This document shows positions 45,216-55,297 of a stretch of 64,000 nucleotides of DNA, in pieces (the first letter of the stretch is position 1; each line of letters begins with the position of its first letter). The position numbers were made by a program, and so were the translations under genes. The notes below the pieces were generated by a model. The model saw only the letters and a list, made by a program, of their open reading frames with translations. It ran no database searches and was not told where the DNA came from. The stretch is from the NCBI RefSeq assembly GCF_013155265.1, contig NZ_JABJXU010000001.1, positions 310,001-374,000 on the forward strand, given 5' to 3'. Origin of the DNA: Enterococcus sp. MMGLQ5-1 (GTDB lineage Bacteria > Bacillota > Bacilli > Lactobacillales > Streptococcaceae).

Positions 45216-48200
45216 ATGAGAAGAAAGATTTTCACCAAAAAACTGAAAGTTGCATTAGTTGGGATGACTAGTTTATTAGCAGTATCCTTAATTGCACCAA
45301 GGGATGCTTTTGCAGATAGCTCGGCAAATGAAAACAGCTGGCAATATAATGAGCTATATCGCAATCAATTTCATTATTCAGCAGCTAAAAATTGGTTAAA
45401 TGATCCAAATGGTTTAATTAAGGATGCAGCAGGTACTTATCATATGTATTATCAGTACAATCCTAATGGTAATGGCTGGGGTGATATGTCTTGGGGGCAC
45501 GCCACCAGTACCGATATGATTAACTGGCAGGAGCAAGCGGTTGCCATTCCAATGCTGGAAAATCAAGCTGAAATGAAATTTGAATTTACAGCAACGAGTG
45601 GTGAATTTAAAGGTAAAACAGTTCGCTATTGGGGACAACCACGTTCAGACTGGGATGGTGGTAACGGTAAAAAATATATTTTCAGTGGTTCAACAGCAAT
45701 TGATAAGGACAATGTTACAGGCTTAGGGGCTAATACAATTCTTGCCTATTATACGACCTGTTTCCAAATTCCAACACGTTTAGCGGATGATGGCGATAAT
45801 GGGTTAGGCACATGGGTAGGCATTAGAGAAGTACAAGAACAGCACTTAGCATACAGTACCGATGGCGGGATGACCTTTAAGCAATATGATTACGATAATA
45901 CAAAATCTGTTGCTGATAATGCAGCTGCTAATCTAAATGGTACGGCGAATCAACAAAGTCCCAAGGCGATTATTCCTGTGACGGCTATATCAGGTAAAGA
46001 TGGTGTTGATGCGAAGGATTTCCGTGATCCAAAAGTCGTTTATGATGAGGTCAATAAGCAATGGTTGATGATTGTCGTTGCAGGACAGCAGGCACAAATC
46101 TTTAAATCAACCGATATGATTAACTGGACTTATGCATCAGAAATTCAACGAGGTCATGATATTGGCAATGGTGTTTGGGAATGTCCAGAGCTGATTCCGA
46201 TGAAGGCTGATGATGGGCAAACCAAGTGGATTTTATCGATGAGTGTTCAGGATGGCGCCTATGCATCAGGCTCTGGTATGCAGTATTTTGTTGGTGATAT
46301 TGACAAGAATGGTAAGTGGACACCAGCAACTGACCAAACCTTAGCGAATCCAAATTGGTTAGATTATGGTGAAGATTTCTACGCTGGCGTGACCTTTGGC
46401 AATACTGGCGATCGTAAGATTATGCTAGCGTGGCAAAGTAACTGGAAGTGGACTGGATTGCAAAAAACAACGCCTTGGTATAGCAATATGACGATACCGC
46501 GTGAGCTAAAGCTGGTTAAAGACGCAAGCTACGACGGTGGCTATAAGATTACTCAGGCACCGATTGAGGAGCTTGATAATAATGCCAAAGAAGCGATTGT
46601 ACCAGCACTTGATAAGGGGAATGGTACAGCTGATAGTGGTGTTGTTTTAGATGGCGATATGCGTGATAATAATGCTGCCAAGGTGACGAATTATACGGGT
46701 ACGACCTATAAGGTGGAATCTGAATTTTCATGGGCTAGTGACGGCACTAAACCCAATGCACTTGGTATTTATGTTCGTGGGACGGATGATTTAGCGAGAA
46801 AAGTCATGGTCGGCTATGACTTGAATGCAGGTCTAGCATATGTCAATATTTTAACGACGGGTGACGAGCAATTAAGTGGTAATGGTCGCGATCATACTAA
46901 TGTTGCAATTGCTGATACTGGTAAAATTAAATTAACAGCACTTGTTGATGAATCATCTATTGAGGTTTTTGTTAATGATGGTGAAAAAACAATTACGCAG
47001 GTTTTCTATTTTAGACCTGAAATCATCGGTACTGGTGTCAAAACAAATAATATTGGTTTCTATGTTGAAGGTGGTAATACTAAAAAGGCTACTATTTCAA
47101 ATGCTCAAATTACGCCATATCGTAGTATTTTTGGTGACATAGATATCACGGCCAATGATACCCCAATCACCTATGGTGGTGCGATTAATTTAGAAAGCCT
47201 AGTTGCTGCCAATAATACAAGTGGTACTGGTGCTGTGACTGCAATTGATTCTGTTAATATCGTTAAAGGTTTAGCAAGTAACGCAATTGGGACCCATGAG
47301 GTGGTTTATAGTGCTACCAATGCATCAGGCAAGTATCAAGAAAAAACAGTTCAAATTAAAGTAGTGGCTGATAAAACTGCCTTAAAGGCTAAGCTTGATG
47401 AGGCTGAGGCGATTGTTCCAAGTAAAGTAGCATATACTGAAGAATCGTGGTCAAGTTTTGCAGCTAAGCTTGAGGCTGCAAAAGCTAGTTATGATAGCAC
47501 TGATGTCACTCAAACACAAGAAAGCATTAATACAGCTATCAGTGATTTAACTAACGCTATTGCTGGACTTGCTTTTAATGTTGATAAAACGGTCTTAAAT
47601 TATCGAATTGCGGCAGTCAGCTCGCTAACAAATGATAATGAGTATACTGTTGGTAGCTGGGCTAATTTAATGACTAAATTGGAGCAAGCCAAAGTGATTA
47701 GTGCTAAGCTAGATGCGACGAAAAAGGAAGTTGATGATAGCTCAAAAGAGCTGTGGCAAGCAGTAACAAACCTTAAGGAAGTATCAAGTCAAATCCCTGC
47801 TGACAAAGCGCAATTACAGGAGCTATATGATAATTATAAGGATTTAGAGAATAATTATTACACTACTGAAAGCTGGAATGGCTTTAAATCTGCAGTTAAA
47901 ATGAGTAAAACAATTATAGCAGAAGAAGATGTCACTCAAGCAATTGTTGATGCTACTAGAGAGCTTTTACAAAATGCAATCAATGGTTTAACACAAAAAC
48001 CAATAATTGACTTTTCTGATATTGCCAATACTAGTGCAGAGGCTCAAGAAGCAATCAAATGGTTAGCAAGTGAAGGGATTACAACTGGCTACGGTATCGC
48101 GGATAATGATGGTAAGGTTAGCTTTGGACCAGCTGATAAAGTAACTCGGGCACAAATGGTGACCTTCTTGTATCGTTTGTCTGGAAGTCCAGTAGTGAGT

Positions 48201-48569
48201 AAGATTAATGATTTTGAAGATACAAGTCAATTAAGTTTAGAATTCCGCCAAGCTATTACTTGGGCGAAGGATAAGGGCATTACAACTGGCTACAATAATA
48301 AATCGTTTGGACCATCAGATACTATTACAAGAGAACAAATGGCGGCATTCTTCTATCGAATGGCTGGTAAACCAGAAATAGATTATAGTAATCACTTTAA
48401 TGATGTTGCTAAAGATAGTGAATTTGCTGATGCGATTTCATGGTTATCTGCAAATAAAGTGACAACAGGTTACAATGAAACAACTTTTGCGCCAAAAAAT
48501 GTTGTTATCAGAGAGCAAATGGCGTTGTTCCTAAAACGCTATCACGATAATATTTTAGCTAAGGATTAG
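45216..48569 (+). CDS. Secreted GH32 fructanase (levanase/inulinase type) with FIVAR and SLH domains
   Basis: Hydrolyses beta-fructans outside the cell, supplying fructose to levDEFG. 1117 residues. A signal peptide (1-33, cleavage after AFA) precedes a GH32 five-blade catalytic domain with nucleophile D63 in WLNDPNG, D271 in FRDPK and acid/base E322 in WECPEL. A beta-sandwich module follows (about 475-650; SSIEVFVNDGEKTITQVFYF), then an Ig-like segment, two to three FIVAR-type helical repeats (about 718-925), and three SLH domains (about 930-1113, each with GITTGY/VTTGY and REQMA). SLH domains bind secondary wall polymers, so the enzyme should stay on the cell. Endo- versus exo-action and levan versus inulin cannot be decided. 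Confidence 0.95.
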   Translation: MRRKIFTKKLKVALVGMTSLLAVSLIAPRDAFADSSANENSWQYNELYRNQFHYSAAKNWLNDPNGLIKDAAGTYHMYYQYNPNGNGWGDMSWGHATSTDMINWQEQAVAIPMLENQAEMKFEFTATSGEFKGKTVRYWGQPRSDWDGGNGKKYIFSGSTAIDKDNVTGLGANTILAYYTTCFQIPTRLADDGDNGLGTWVGIREVQEQHLAYSTDGGMTFKQYDYDNTKSVADNAAANLNGTANQQSPKAIIPVTAISGKDGVDAKDFRDPKVVYDEVNKQWLMIVVAGQQAQIFKSTDMINWTYASEIQRGHDIGNGVWECPELIPMKADDGQTKWILSMSVQDGAYASGSGMQYFVGDIDKNGKWTPATDQTLANPNWLDYGEDFYAGVTFGNTGDRKIMLAWQSNWKWTGLQKTTPWYSNMTIPRELKLVKDASYDGGYKITQAPIEELDNNAKEAIVPALDKGNGTADSGVVLDGDMRDNNAAKVTNYTGTTYKVESEFSWASDGTKPNALGIYVRGTDDLARKVMVGYDLNAGLAYVNILTTGDEQLSGNGRDHTNVAIADTGKIKLTALVDESSIEVFVNDGEKTITQVFYFRPEIIGTGVKTNNIGFYVEGGNTKKATISNAQITPYRSIFGDIDITANDTPITYGGAINLESLVAANNTSGTGAVTAIDSVNIVKGLASNAIGTHEVVYSATNASGKYQEKTVQIKVVADKTALKAKLDEAEAIVPSKVAYTEESWSSFAAKLEAAKASYDSTDVTQTQESINTAISDLTNAIAGLAFNVDKTVLNYRIAAVSSLTNDNEYTVGSWANLMTKLEQAKVISAKLDATKKEVDDSSKELWQAVTNLKEVSSQIPADKAQLQELYDNYKDLENNYYTTESWNGFKSAVKMSKTIIAEEDVTQAIVDATRELLQNAINGLTQKPIIDFSDIANTSAEAQEAIKWLASEGITTGYGIADNDGKVSFGPADKVTRAQMVTFLYRLSGSPVVSKINDFEDTSQLSLEFRQAITWAKDKGITTGYNNKSFGPSDTITREQMAAFFYRMAGKPEIDYSNHFNDVAKDSEFADAISWLSANKVTTGYNETTFAPKNVVIREQMALFLKRYHDNILAKD

Positions 48570-48673
48570 CTTTAAAAGCTGATTTGAATAAATGATAGGG
48601 CTATCCAGTAGCTGATGTAAATTTGTATGTATTAAGTAAGTAGTCATTTGCGGATGGCTACTTTCAGAAGGTA

Positions 48674-48740
48674 GACAAGCGCTGGAAATATATTGAGCGT
48701 TTGTCTGTATCCTGTGGCAGCACATTTTGTGCTGCTTTTT
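48674..48740 (+). terminator. Terminator(s) of the fructanase gene
   Basis: A first stem, GACAAGCGCT with AGCGTTTGTC (48674-48705), is followed by GCAGCACA (48717-48724), TTT, TGTGCTGC (48728-48735) and five T. The second hairpin is in a 35-base block (48708-48742) repeated exactly, inverted, at 50653-50687. Confidence 0.92.
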
Positions 48741-48780
48741 GCGTTACTCAAGATTGCTTTGAACGCTGGCATTTTATTAT

Positions 48781-48870
48781 GAATTTGGAATGGTTTCTCA
48801 AAAACAATCCCAAACTCACCCTTTAACAATCGATTTTGTGCGAAACCAGTATTGTTTTTCAAAAGGATTG
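48781..48870. repeat. 61-bp-period palindromic repeat, two degenerate units
   Basis: GAATTTGGAATGGTTTCTC then AAAACAATCCCAAACTCACC (48781-48820), and CCAGTATTGTTTTTC then AAAAGGATTGG (48846-48870). The ATkGTTT cores begin at 48790 and 48851, again 61 bases apart. The rest of the 433-base gap holds the fructanase terminators and the AT-rich rpoN upstream region. Confidence 0.75.
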
Positions 48871-49002
48871 GATTATTTGCAAATATAAAGGTAATTTCAT
48901 TTTAAAATGCATTAGAGCCGATGTAATTAAGTATCGGCGGAAATTAAAAAAAGTAAGGCAAACATTTTAAAAATAATGTAAACTAGATTAGAGGTGATTC
49001 AT

Positions 49003-50280
49003 TTGGAATTAAAATATAATCAACATCAAGCTCAAGTTCAAAAGCAAATTTTATCGCAAAAACAACAATTAGGTATTAATTATTTGAGTGGTAGTATTTC
49101 AGACATGACAGAGCTTCTAAACCAAGAATATGAAGAGAATCCTTTTTTAGAAATAAGGCTGCCAAGTATCAACCGGGTTGAAATTGTTGGGGATATTTTT
49201 AATCAAGAGATTACATCAAATATTTCTCTTGAAGAATATTTAGAGCGTCAAATTACGGCACAATATCGTGATACCGTTTTACGGCGATTAATGCTGAGAT
49301 TTATAAATTATTTGGACGAGCAGGGCTATTTAAGGATTAGCAATGAAGTTGAATTTTGTTTGGCAGAAAAGGTAAGCGAAGTTCAATTTTTAGATGCCTT
49401 AACCTTGTTTCAGCAGTTAGATCCAGCAGGAATTGGGGCACGCAATTTACAGGAATCACTTTTATTGCAGTGTGAACGAGATAATCATTCGCCGAGTGTC
49501 GCCTATTATGTTTTGGAAAACGCTTTCTTTGAGCTTTCAAATCAAAGATGGCAAGCGGTTGCAGACAAATGTCAAATATCGTTAGTAGAGGTACAGGAGA
49601 TTAGAGATTATCTAAAATTATTAACAGCTAATGTTGCTAAGGCATTTCAAATTTCAGAACGTATTGGGGTGATTCCTGAGATGCGAATTGCTGTCAATGG
49701 TAATGAGCTTGATGTCAAAGCCTTAAAGGGTAACGTGCCTCAGCTGTCGATTAATGAAGGCTATCTTCAAGAGCTATCTGAGCTTAAAAATTCAGATACT
49801 AAGGCGTATTTAAAACAAAAAACACAATTAATTCATCAGCTTTCTGAAGCAATTGAGCGCCGTGTGAGAACAGTTGAGAAAATAACTAGAATTATTGCAG
49901 ATGTTCAGAGGGATTATTTTTTAGCCAAAACGGATCGGCTGAAGCCGATGAGCCAGCATGAGCTTGCACTGCAATTAGAAGTAAATGATTCAACGATTTC
50001 CCGTGCTGTTAATGATAAATATATTGATACACCGCAGGGGGTATTTGAATTAAAGCATTTCTTTGTTGCGGCAACCCTTGCTGACGAAACAACGACTGAC
50101 GTTCTTGAGCGGGAAATTTTAGAGATTATTAATAGTGAAGATAAGCTAAAGCCCTTGTCTGATAGTAAAATTCAAGAGGAATTAGCAAAAAAGGGTATGA
50201 CAGTTGCTAGACGAACTGTGGTTAAATACCGTCAAAAATTAAATATTGAATCCTCGACAAAGCGCAAGCGATTAAGCTGA
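49003..50280 (+). CDS. rpoN: RNA polymerase sigma-54 factor
   Basis: Alternative sigma factor that recognises -24/-12 promoters and needs an AAA+ activator such as LevR. 425 residues. The Gln-rich activator-interacting N-terminus (HQAQVQKQILSQKQQLGI) and core-binding region are visible, as is the helix-turn-helix around MSQHELALQLEVNDSTISRAV. The RpoN box reads ARRTVVKYRQKLNI near the C-terminus. The start is taken as TTG 49003, six bases after AGAGGTG (48990-48996); GTG 48994 lies inside that site. Placement next to levR, levDEFG and the fructanase suggests its main job is this regulon, as in other Lactobacillales where sigma-54 controls few PTS operons. Confidence 0.96.
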   Translation: MELKYNQHQAQVQKQILSQKQQLGINYLSGSISDMTELLNQEYEENPFLEIRLPSINRVEIVGDIFNQEITSNISLEEYLERQITAQYRDTVLRRLMLRFINYLDEQGYLRISNEVEFCLAEKVSEVQFLDALTLFQQLDPAGIGARNLQESLLLQCERDNHSPSVAYYVLENAFFELSNQRWQAVADKCQISLVEVQEIRDYLKLLTANVAKAFQISERIGVIPEMRIAVNGNELDVKALKGNVPQLSINEGYLQELSELKNSDTKAYLKQKTQLIHQLSEAIERRVRTVEKITRIIADVQRDYFLAKTDRLKPMSQHELALQLEVNDSTISRAVNDKYIDTPQGVFELKHFFVAATLADETTTDVLEREILEIINSEDKLKPLSDSKIQEELAKKGMTVARRTVVKYRQKLNIESSTKRKRLS

Positions 50281-50319
50281 TTAAAAAGCATTGGCTGCCC
50301 AGCTAATAAAGGCTCTATA

Positions 50320-50358
50320 ATAAATTGGACTGATAAATCCTTCGGTTCAATTTTTATT
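50320..50358 (+). terminator. Probable terminator of rpoN
   Basis: AAATTGGACTGA (50322-50333) pairs with TTCGGTTCAATTT (50341-50353), followed by a T-rich stretch. From 50359 to 50652 I see no supported gene; a 70-codon minus-strand frame has no recognisable product. Confidence 0.65.
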
Positions 50359-50652
50359 TGTCTTGAAATGATAAAAAAAAACATACTGTCCTATAATGAA
50401 GTTACCTTTATATTTATAAATAATCCAATCTTTACGATAAATAATACCGTTTTGACAAAAAAGTGATATCAAAAAGCCAAATTCATAATAAGACACCAGC
50501 GTTTAAAGCGGTCTTGCTGTTTGAGCCTTTGAACTAGGTTTTTAAAGCGACCTTTGGTTACTTGTAAAAATAAGTTCAAATGCATACCTTTGCCACTAAC
50601 TGCCTTCATTTTTTTGAAAAACACAAAAAATGTCGGAGGGTAAGTGGTAATG

Positions 50653-50687
50653 GCAAAAAGCAGCACAAAATGTGCTGCCACAGGATA
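50653..50687 (-). terminator. Intrinsic terminator of glnQ, inverted copy of the fructanase terminator
   Basis: On the minus strand GCAGCACA, TTT, TGTGCTGC and five T follow the glnQ stop. All 35 bases are identical to the reverse complement of 48708-48742. Confidence 0.92.
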
Positions 50688-50695
50688 TTTGTTTA

Positions 50696-51436
50696 TTAGA
50701 TATTTAATACTTTGTCTAGGAATTCTTTGGTACGACTATTTTTAGGTGATTCAAAAACCTGTTCAGGTGTACCATCTTCTAGAATTTTACCACCATCAAT
50801 AAATAGTACACGGTCGGCAACCTGCTTTGCAAAGCCCATTTCGTGGGTAACGATTACCATCGTCATACCTTGGCTCGCTAAATCCTTCATTACCGCTAAA
50901 ACATCGCCAACCATTTCTGGATCGAGTGCAGAGGTTGGCTCGTCAAAGAGCATGATGTCAGGATTCATTGCCAGACTTCTAGCTATCGCAACCCGTTGCT
51001 TTTGACCACCTGATAAATTATCAGGTCGTTGATCCTTTTTGTCCTCTAAGCCAACCCGACGCAGTAACTCAATTCCTTTTTGTTTAGCCTCCTCTGGTGA
51101 TAATTTACCTAAATCAACCGGCGCTAATGTAATATTTTCCAAAACAGTTAGATGTGGAAATAAATTGAAATGCTGGAAAACCATTCCAATATGCTCTCGT
51201 ATTTGATTCACATTGGTGCTTTTATCAGTCAGGTTAGCGCCATCAATTAAAATATCACCACTTGTTGGTTCTTCAAGCTTGTTTAAGGCACGAAGAAGTG
51301 TTGATTTTCCCGATCCGGAAGGGCCTAAAATAACAACGACCTCGCCTTCATGGATTGATAGCGAGATATCCTTTAAAACTTCATTTTTACCGTAGCTTTT
51401 CTTTAAATGTTCAACTAAAATTTTTTCATTAGTCAT
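50696..51436 (-). CDS. glnQ: Polar amino acid ABC transporter ATP-binding protein
   Basis: ATPase subunit, 246 residues. Walker [12 protein letters not shown]-loop [10 protein letters not shown], signature [16 protein letters not shown], Walker [17 protein letters not shown] and the switch histidine in VTHEMGF. This is the polar-amino-acid (PAAT) subtype. AAAGGAA precedes the ATG. It lies 41 bases after the fused receptor-permease gene and is the second gene of a two-gene operon like streptococcal and lactococcal glnPQ. Confidence 0.96.
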   Translation of the reverse strand: MTNEKILVEHLKKSYGKNEVLKDISLSIHEGEVVVILGPSGSGKSTLLRALNKLEEPTSGDILIDGANLTDKSTNVNQIREHIGMVFQHFNLFPHLTVLENITLAPVDLGKLSPEEAKQKGIELLRRVGLEDKKDQRPDNLSGGQKQRVAIARSLAMNPDIMLFDEPTSALDPEMVGDVLAVMKDLASQGMTMVIVTHEMGFAKQVADRVLFIDGGKILEDGTPEQVFESPKNSRTKEFLDKVLNI

Positions 51437-51477
51437 TTTCAGTTATTCCTTTCATTTCATAAATTCAGTCAAGTTAA

Positions 51478-52923
51478 TTATTTTAAGCGTTTTTCTAAGA
51501 CCTTAGAAAATCTTGTAAGGATTGTAATCACTACCAAGTAGATTAATGCAACAATGAAATAGACTTTAAAGGATTGTAAGTTTCGTGCAACAATAATTTT
51601 TGAGCTTTGAAGTAATTCTACCAAACCAATGGCTGAAATAATCGTTGTATCCTTTAACGAAATGACAAACTGATTGACGAACGATGGAATCATTATTTTA
51701 AATGCCTGCGGTAAGATGATTTTACGCATTGATTTACCGTAGGTCAGACCTAAGCTGCGAGCTGCTTCCATTTGACCTGTAGGGACTGCAACGATACCAC
51801 CACGAACAATTTCAGCAATATAGGCGCTTGCATTAAGCGTTAATGCGATGATACCAGCAGTAAAATCGCCGAGCGGTGCTTCGGTACCTAAAATTGACTG
51901 AAGTAGGTTTGGAATTCCATAGAAAATAAAGAAGGCTAGTACCATTAATGGAATACCGCGAATAACATCTACAAAAATAGTGGCAAACCATTTTAAGCCT
52001 TTAATATTGCTGACACTAAATAAGCCGATAATTGTACCAAAGATTAATGAAAGACCGAATGAAATGAGTGTTAATAAAAGGGTATAGCCGAGTCCCTTTA
52101 ATAATTGCTGCCAATTGTTAGAAATAATACCTGAAAATGAGGTTTCATCTGAAGCATTATTTTTATCAGATTGATCCTTTTCCATATAGTTGGCAATAAT
52201 TTTATCGTAAGTCCCATTTTCTTTAATTGCTGCAAGTCCGCTATTAAATTTTTGGATTAATTCGGGATTTGAGCCTTTTTTAACAGCAAAGCCGTATTCT
52301 CCGATTTTTTCAGCAGGAACAGGTGTTTTAAATGCCTTACCTTGTACAATTGCGTATTTGATAACTGGCTCATCATCCATAATTGCTGAAACAGAACCAG
52401 AGTTTAAGGATTCGTACATTGTATCAGCGGCATCAAAGACCTTAATTGAGTAGCCATACTTATCTTGGTTTTTTTGCAAGAAGTCGTAGGAAGCTGAGCC
52501 ATTTTTTGCGCCTACCTGCTTATCCTTTAAATCTTCGTAGCTCTTAATCGATGTGTTATTTTCCTTGACTGCAATTGTTGCATTTGCTGTAAAGTAGGCA
52601 TCCGAAAAATCAAAGGATTTTTTTCGTTCGTCTGTGATGCTCATACCAGCAATCATTGCATCAGCTTGTCCTGCTTGTACTTGGTCAATCGCTGCTTGAA
52701 AGCCGATAAAGCTGATTGTATATTTAATATCTTCTTTCTTTGCAATTTCTTTTAAGATATCGACATCAATGCCGACATATTCATGGTTCTTATTTTGAAA
52801 TTCAAAGGGTGCGAAGGTTAAGTCTGATGCAACCTTATAGGTTTTATCTTCCGCGTGTCCAACCGATGATAGCCCCATTATTGCTAAAATAAAAATTAAG
52901 CTAATCCACAATTTCTTTTTCAC
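51478..52923 (-). CDS. glnP: Amino acid ABC transporter, fused substrate-binding and permease protein
   Basis: 481 residues. A signal sequence/anchor (1-~24) is followed by one family-3 solute-binding domain (about 28-255; YKVASDLTFAPFEFQ, GFQAAIDQVQAGQADAMIAG). The permease domain (about 270-480) has several helices and the coupling motif EAARSLGLTYGKSMRKIILPQA. The fusion is the GlnP type known in Lactobacillales for glutamine/glutamate uptake; lactococcal GlnP has two binding domains, this one has one. The substrate is inferred. The start is GTG, eight bases after AGGAGG. Confidence 0.94.
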   Translation of the reverse strand: MKKKLWISLIFILAIMGLSSVGHAEDKTYKVASDLTFAPFEFQNKNHEYVGIDVDILKEIAKKEDIKYTISFIGFQAAIDQVQAGQADAMIAGMSITDERKKSFDFSDAYFTANATIAVKENNTSIKSYEDLKDKQVGAKNGSASYDFLQKNQDKYGYSIKVFDAADTMYESLNSGSVSAIMDDEPVIKYAIVQGKAFKTPVPAEKIGEYGFAVKKGSNPELIQKFNSGLAAIKENGTYDKIIANYMEKDQSDKNNASDETSFSGIISNNWQQLLKGLGYTLLLTLISFGLSLIFGTIIGLFSVSNIKGLKWFATIFVDVIRGIPLMVLAFFIFYGIPNLLQSILGTEAPLGDFTAGIIALTLNASAYIAEIVRGGIVAVPTGQMEAARSLGLTYGKSMRKIILPQAFKIMIPSFVNQFVISLKDTTIISAIGLVELLQSSKIIVARNLQSFKVYFIVALIYLVVITILTRFSKVLEKRLK

Positions 52924-53055
52924 TATAAAGCCTCCTGATTATTTGTTATCTCCCTGTAAAAAGGTAGATTTGTAAAAATTCATGATTTAATCAATCAGTT
53001 TAAATGATTTGATTTATAAGATTTGATTGTAAAAATATGAACTTATATAAATGAT

Positions 53056-53083
53056 ATCATACATTAAAAATGAAATATTTCAA
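53056..53083 (-). promoter_or_regulatory. Probable promoter of glnPQ
   Basis: On the minus strand TTGAAA (53083-53078), 16 bases, TATGAT (53061-53056). The 366-base gap to uvrB is AT-rich; I see no other feature than a weak extended -10 (TGT then TAAAAT, 53248-53253) for uvrB. Confidence 0.5.
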
Positions 53084-53289
53084 TTAATTTTCATAAAATA
53101 TGAATCCGTGTCACGTTTTGTAACATTGATTGTAAGAGGAATTTTTGGTGAAATAGCTACTTAAAGCTATTATTAAATTTATCATTATTCACTGAATTTA
53201 ATTAATTATAATAATTCAGATAATTATAGGAAATTGTCGGGCTGTGTTAAAATAGAACAATGGAACATTTGAACAGATGAGGTGAAATG

Positions 53290-55269
53290 ATGATTGAAAA
53301 AGATTTAAATAGGCAGTTTGAGCTCGTTTCTAAATATCAGCCTGGTGGCGATCAGCCGTTGGCAATTGAGGCGTTAACAGACGGTGTTATTGGTGGTGAA
53401 AAGGCACAGATTTTATTAGGGGCGACTGGGACAGGTAAAACATTTACAATTTCTAATGTCATCCAAGAAGTTAATAAGCCAACATTGGTGATTGCGCATA
53501 ATAAAACGCTGGCTGGTCAGCTTTACAGTGAATTTAAGGAATTTTTTCCAAATAATGCAGTTGAGTATTTTGTCAGCTACTATGATTATTATCAGCCGGA
53601 GGCCTATGTACCAAGCAGTGATACCTATATTGAAAAGGATGCGAGCATTAATGATGAAATTGATAAGCTTCGACATTCAGCAACATCTTCATTGCTAGAA
53701 AGAAATGATGTTATTGTGGTTGCCTCTGTTTCATGTATTTTTGGTCTAGGTAGTCCGAAGGAATATCAGGAGCATGTTGTCTCACTACGTATTGGGCAAG
53801 AAATTGGTCGAAATCAGCTATTAAATCAGCTAGTGGATATTCAATTTGAACGCAATGATATTGATTTTCAACGCGGTCGTTTTCGTGTTCGTGGTGATGT
53901 TGTAGAGGTTTTCCCAGCGAGTCGTGATGAGCACGCTTTTCGGATTGAGTTTTTTGGCGATGAAATTGATCGAATTAGAGAAGTAGAAGCCTTGACGGGA
54001 GAAATCGTTGGTGAGGTTGATCACTTGGCAATTTTTCCAGCAACACATTTTATGACAAATGATGAGGGCATGGAGGAAGCAATTCAACGGATTCAAAATG
54101 AATTGGAGCTTCGTTTGGCTGAGCTAAATGGCGAAGGTAAGCTGTTAGAGGCACAACGATTAGCCCAAAGAACGAACTACGATATTGAAATGCTGCGTGA
54201 AATGGGCTATACCAGCGGGATTGAAAATTACTCGCGTCATATGGAGGGACGTAGTGAAGGCGAGCCACCTTTTACATTACTTGATTTCTTTCCAGAGGAT
54301 TATTTATTAGTAATTGATGAAAGCCACGTGACGATGCCACAGATTCGTGGAATGTTTAATGGGGATAAGGCCAGAAAGGAAATGCTGGTGAATTATGGCT
54401 TTCGCTTGCCAAGTGCCTTGGATAATCGCCCTTTACGGTTAGAGGAATTTGAAGAACGTGTCCATCAAATTATTTATGTATCAGCGACGCCTGGACCGTA
54501 TGAGGCGACGCAAACTGATACCGTGATTGAACAATTGATTCGACCAACAGGGCTTTTAGATCCAGAGATAGAAGTACGCCCAATCATGGGACAAATTGAT
54601 GATTTGCTTGGCGAAATCAACCAACGAGCAGAAAAAAATGAACGTGTCTTTGTGACGACCTTGACCAAAAAAATGGCTGAAGATTTAACTGATTATTTAA
54701 AGGAAATGGGTGTTAAGGTAAAATATCTCCATAGTGATATTAAGACTTTAGAACGAACTGAGATAATTCGTGATTTACGCTTGGGTATTTTCGATGTGCT
54801 AATTGGGATTAATCTTTTACGTGAAGGTATTGATGTACCGGAGGTGTCCTTAGTTGCAATTTTAGATGCTGATAAGGAGGGCTTTTTGCGTAGTGAGCGT
54901 TCACTGGTTCAGACCATCGGACGTGCGGCTCGAAACGCTAATGGTAAGGTGATTATGTATGCCGATAAAATTACAGAATCGATGCGCTATGCAATGGATG
55001 AAACAACACGTCGGCGTACCTTGCAGATTGCCTATAATGAAGCGCATCATATCACCCCAAAAACGATTATTAAGGATATTCGTGATTCGATTGCGATTAC
55101 GAAGTCTGTTGAAGAAGAGGTGAAATCAGCTGATTACTCTAAATTAACGGCAAAAGAGCAGCGTAATTTAATTAAAAAGCTTGAAAAAGAAATGCATAAG
55201 GCTGCCGAAATCTTAGATTTTGAATTGGCAGCAAGTATTCGAGATACGATTATGACGATTAAGAATTGA
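53290..55269 (+). CDS. uvrB: Excinuclease ABC subunit B
   Basis: Damage-verifying helicase of nucleotide excision repair. 659 residues. Walker [13 protein letters not shown]; the beta-hairpin region with [39 protein letters not shown]; helicase motif [21 protein letters not shown]; and a C-terminal UVR motif (about 622-657) that binds UvrC. ATG 53290 is preferred to the adjacent ATG 53287 because of spacing from GAGGTGA (53279-53285). It is divergent from glnPQ and followed after 28 bases by uvrA. Confidence 0.97.
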   Translation: MIEKDLNRQFELVSKYQPGGDQPLAIEALTDGVIGGEKAQILLGATGTGKTFTISNVIQEVNKPTLVIAHNKTLAGQLYSEFKEFFPNNAVEYFVSYYDYYQPEAYVPSSDTYIEKDASINDEIDKLRHSATSSLLERNDVIVVASVSCIFGLGSPKEYQEHVVSLRIGQEIGRNQLLNQLVDIQFERNDIDFQRGRFRVRGDVVEVFPASRDEHAFRIEFFGDEIDRIREVEALTGEIVGEVDHLAIFPATHFMTNDEGMEEAIQRIQNELELRLAELNGEGKLLEAQRLAQRTNYDIEMLREMGYTSGIENYSRHMEGRSEGEPPFTLLDFFPEDYLLVIDESHVTMPQIRGMFNGDKARKEMLVNYGFRLPSALDNRPLRLEEFEERVHQIIYVSATPGPYEATQTDTVIEQLIRPTGLLDPEIEVRPIMGQIDDLLGEINQRAEKNERVFVTTLTKKMAEDLTDYLKEMGVKVKYLHSDIKTLERTEIIRDLRLGIFDVLIGINLLREGIDVPEVSLVAILDADKEGFLRSERSLVQTIGRAARNANGKVIMYADKITESMRYAMDETTRRRTLQIAYNEAHHITPKTIIKDIRDSIAITKSVEEEVKSADYSKLTAKEQRNLIKKLEKEMHKAAEILDFELAASIRDTIMTIKN

Positions 55270-55297
55270 TAATTGAGAATTGTGAAGGAGTGTAGTT

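Noticed and set aside
50469-50681. 70-codon minus-strand frame, considered as a transposase remnant
   Set aside because: It begins inside the glnQ terminator cassette, and I could not match it to any insertion-sequence family with confidence.
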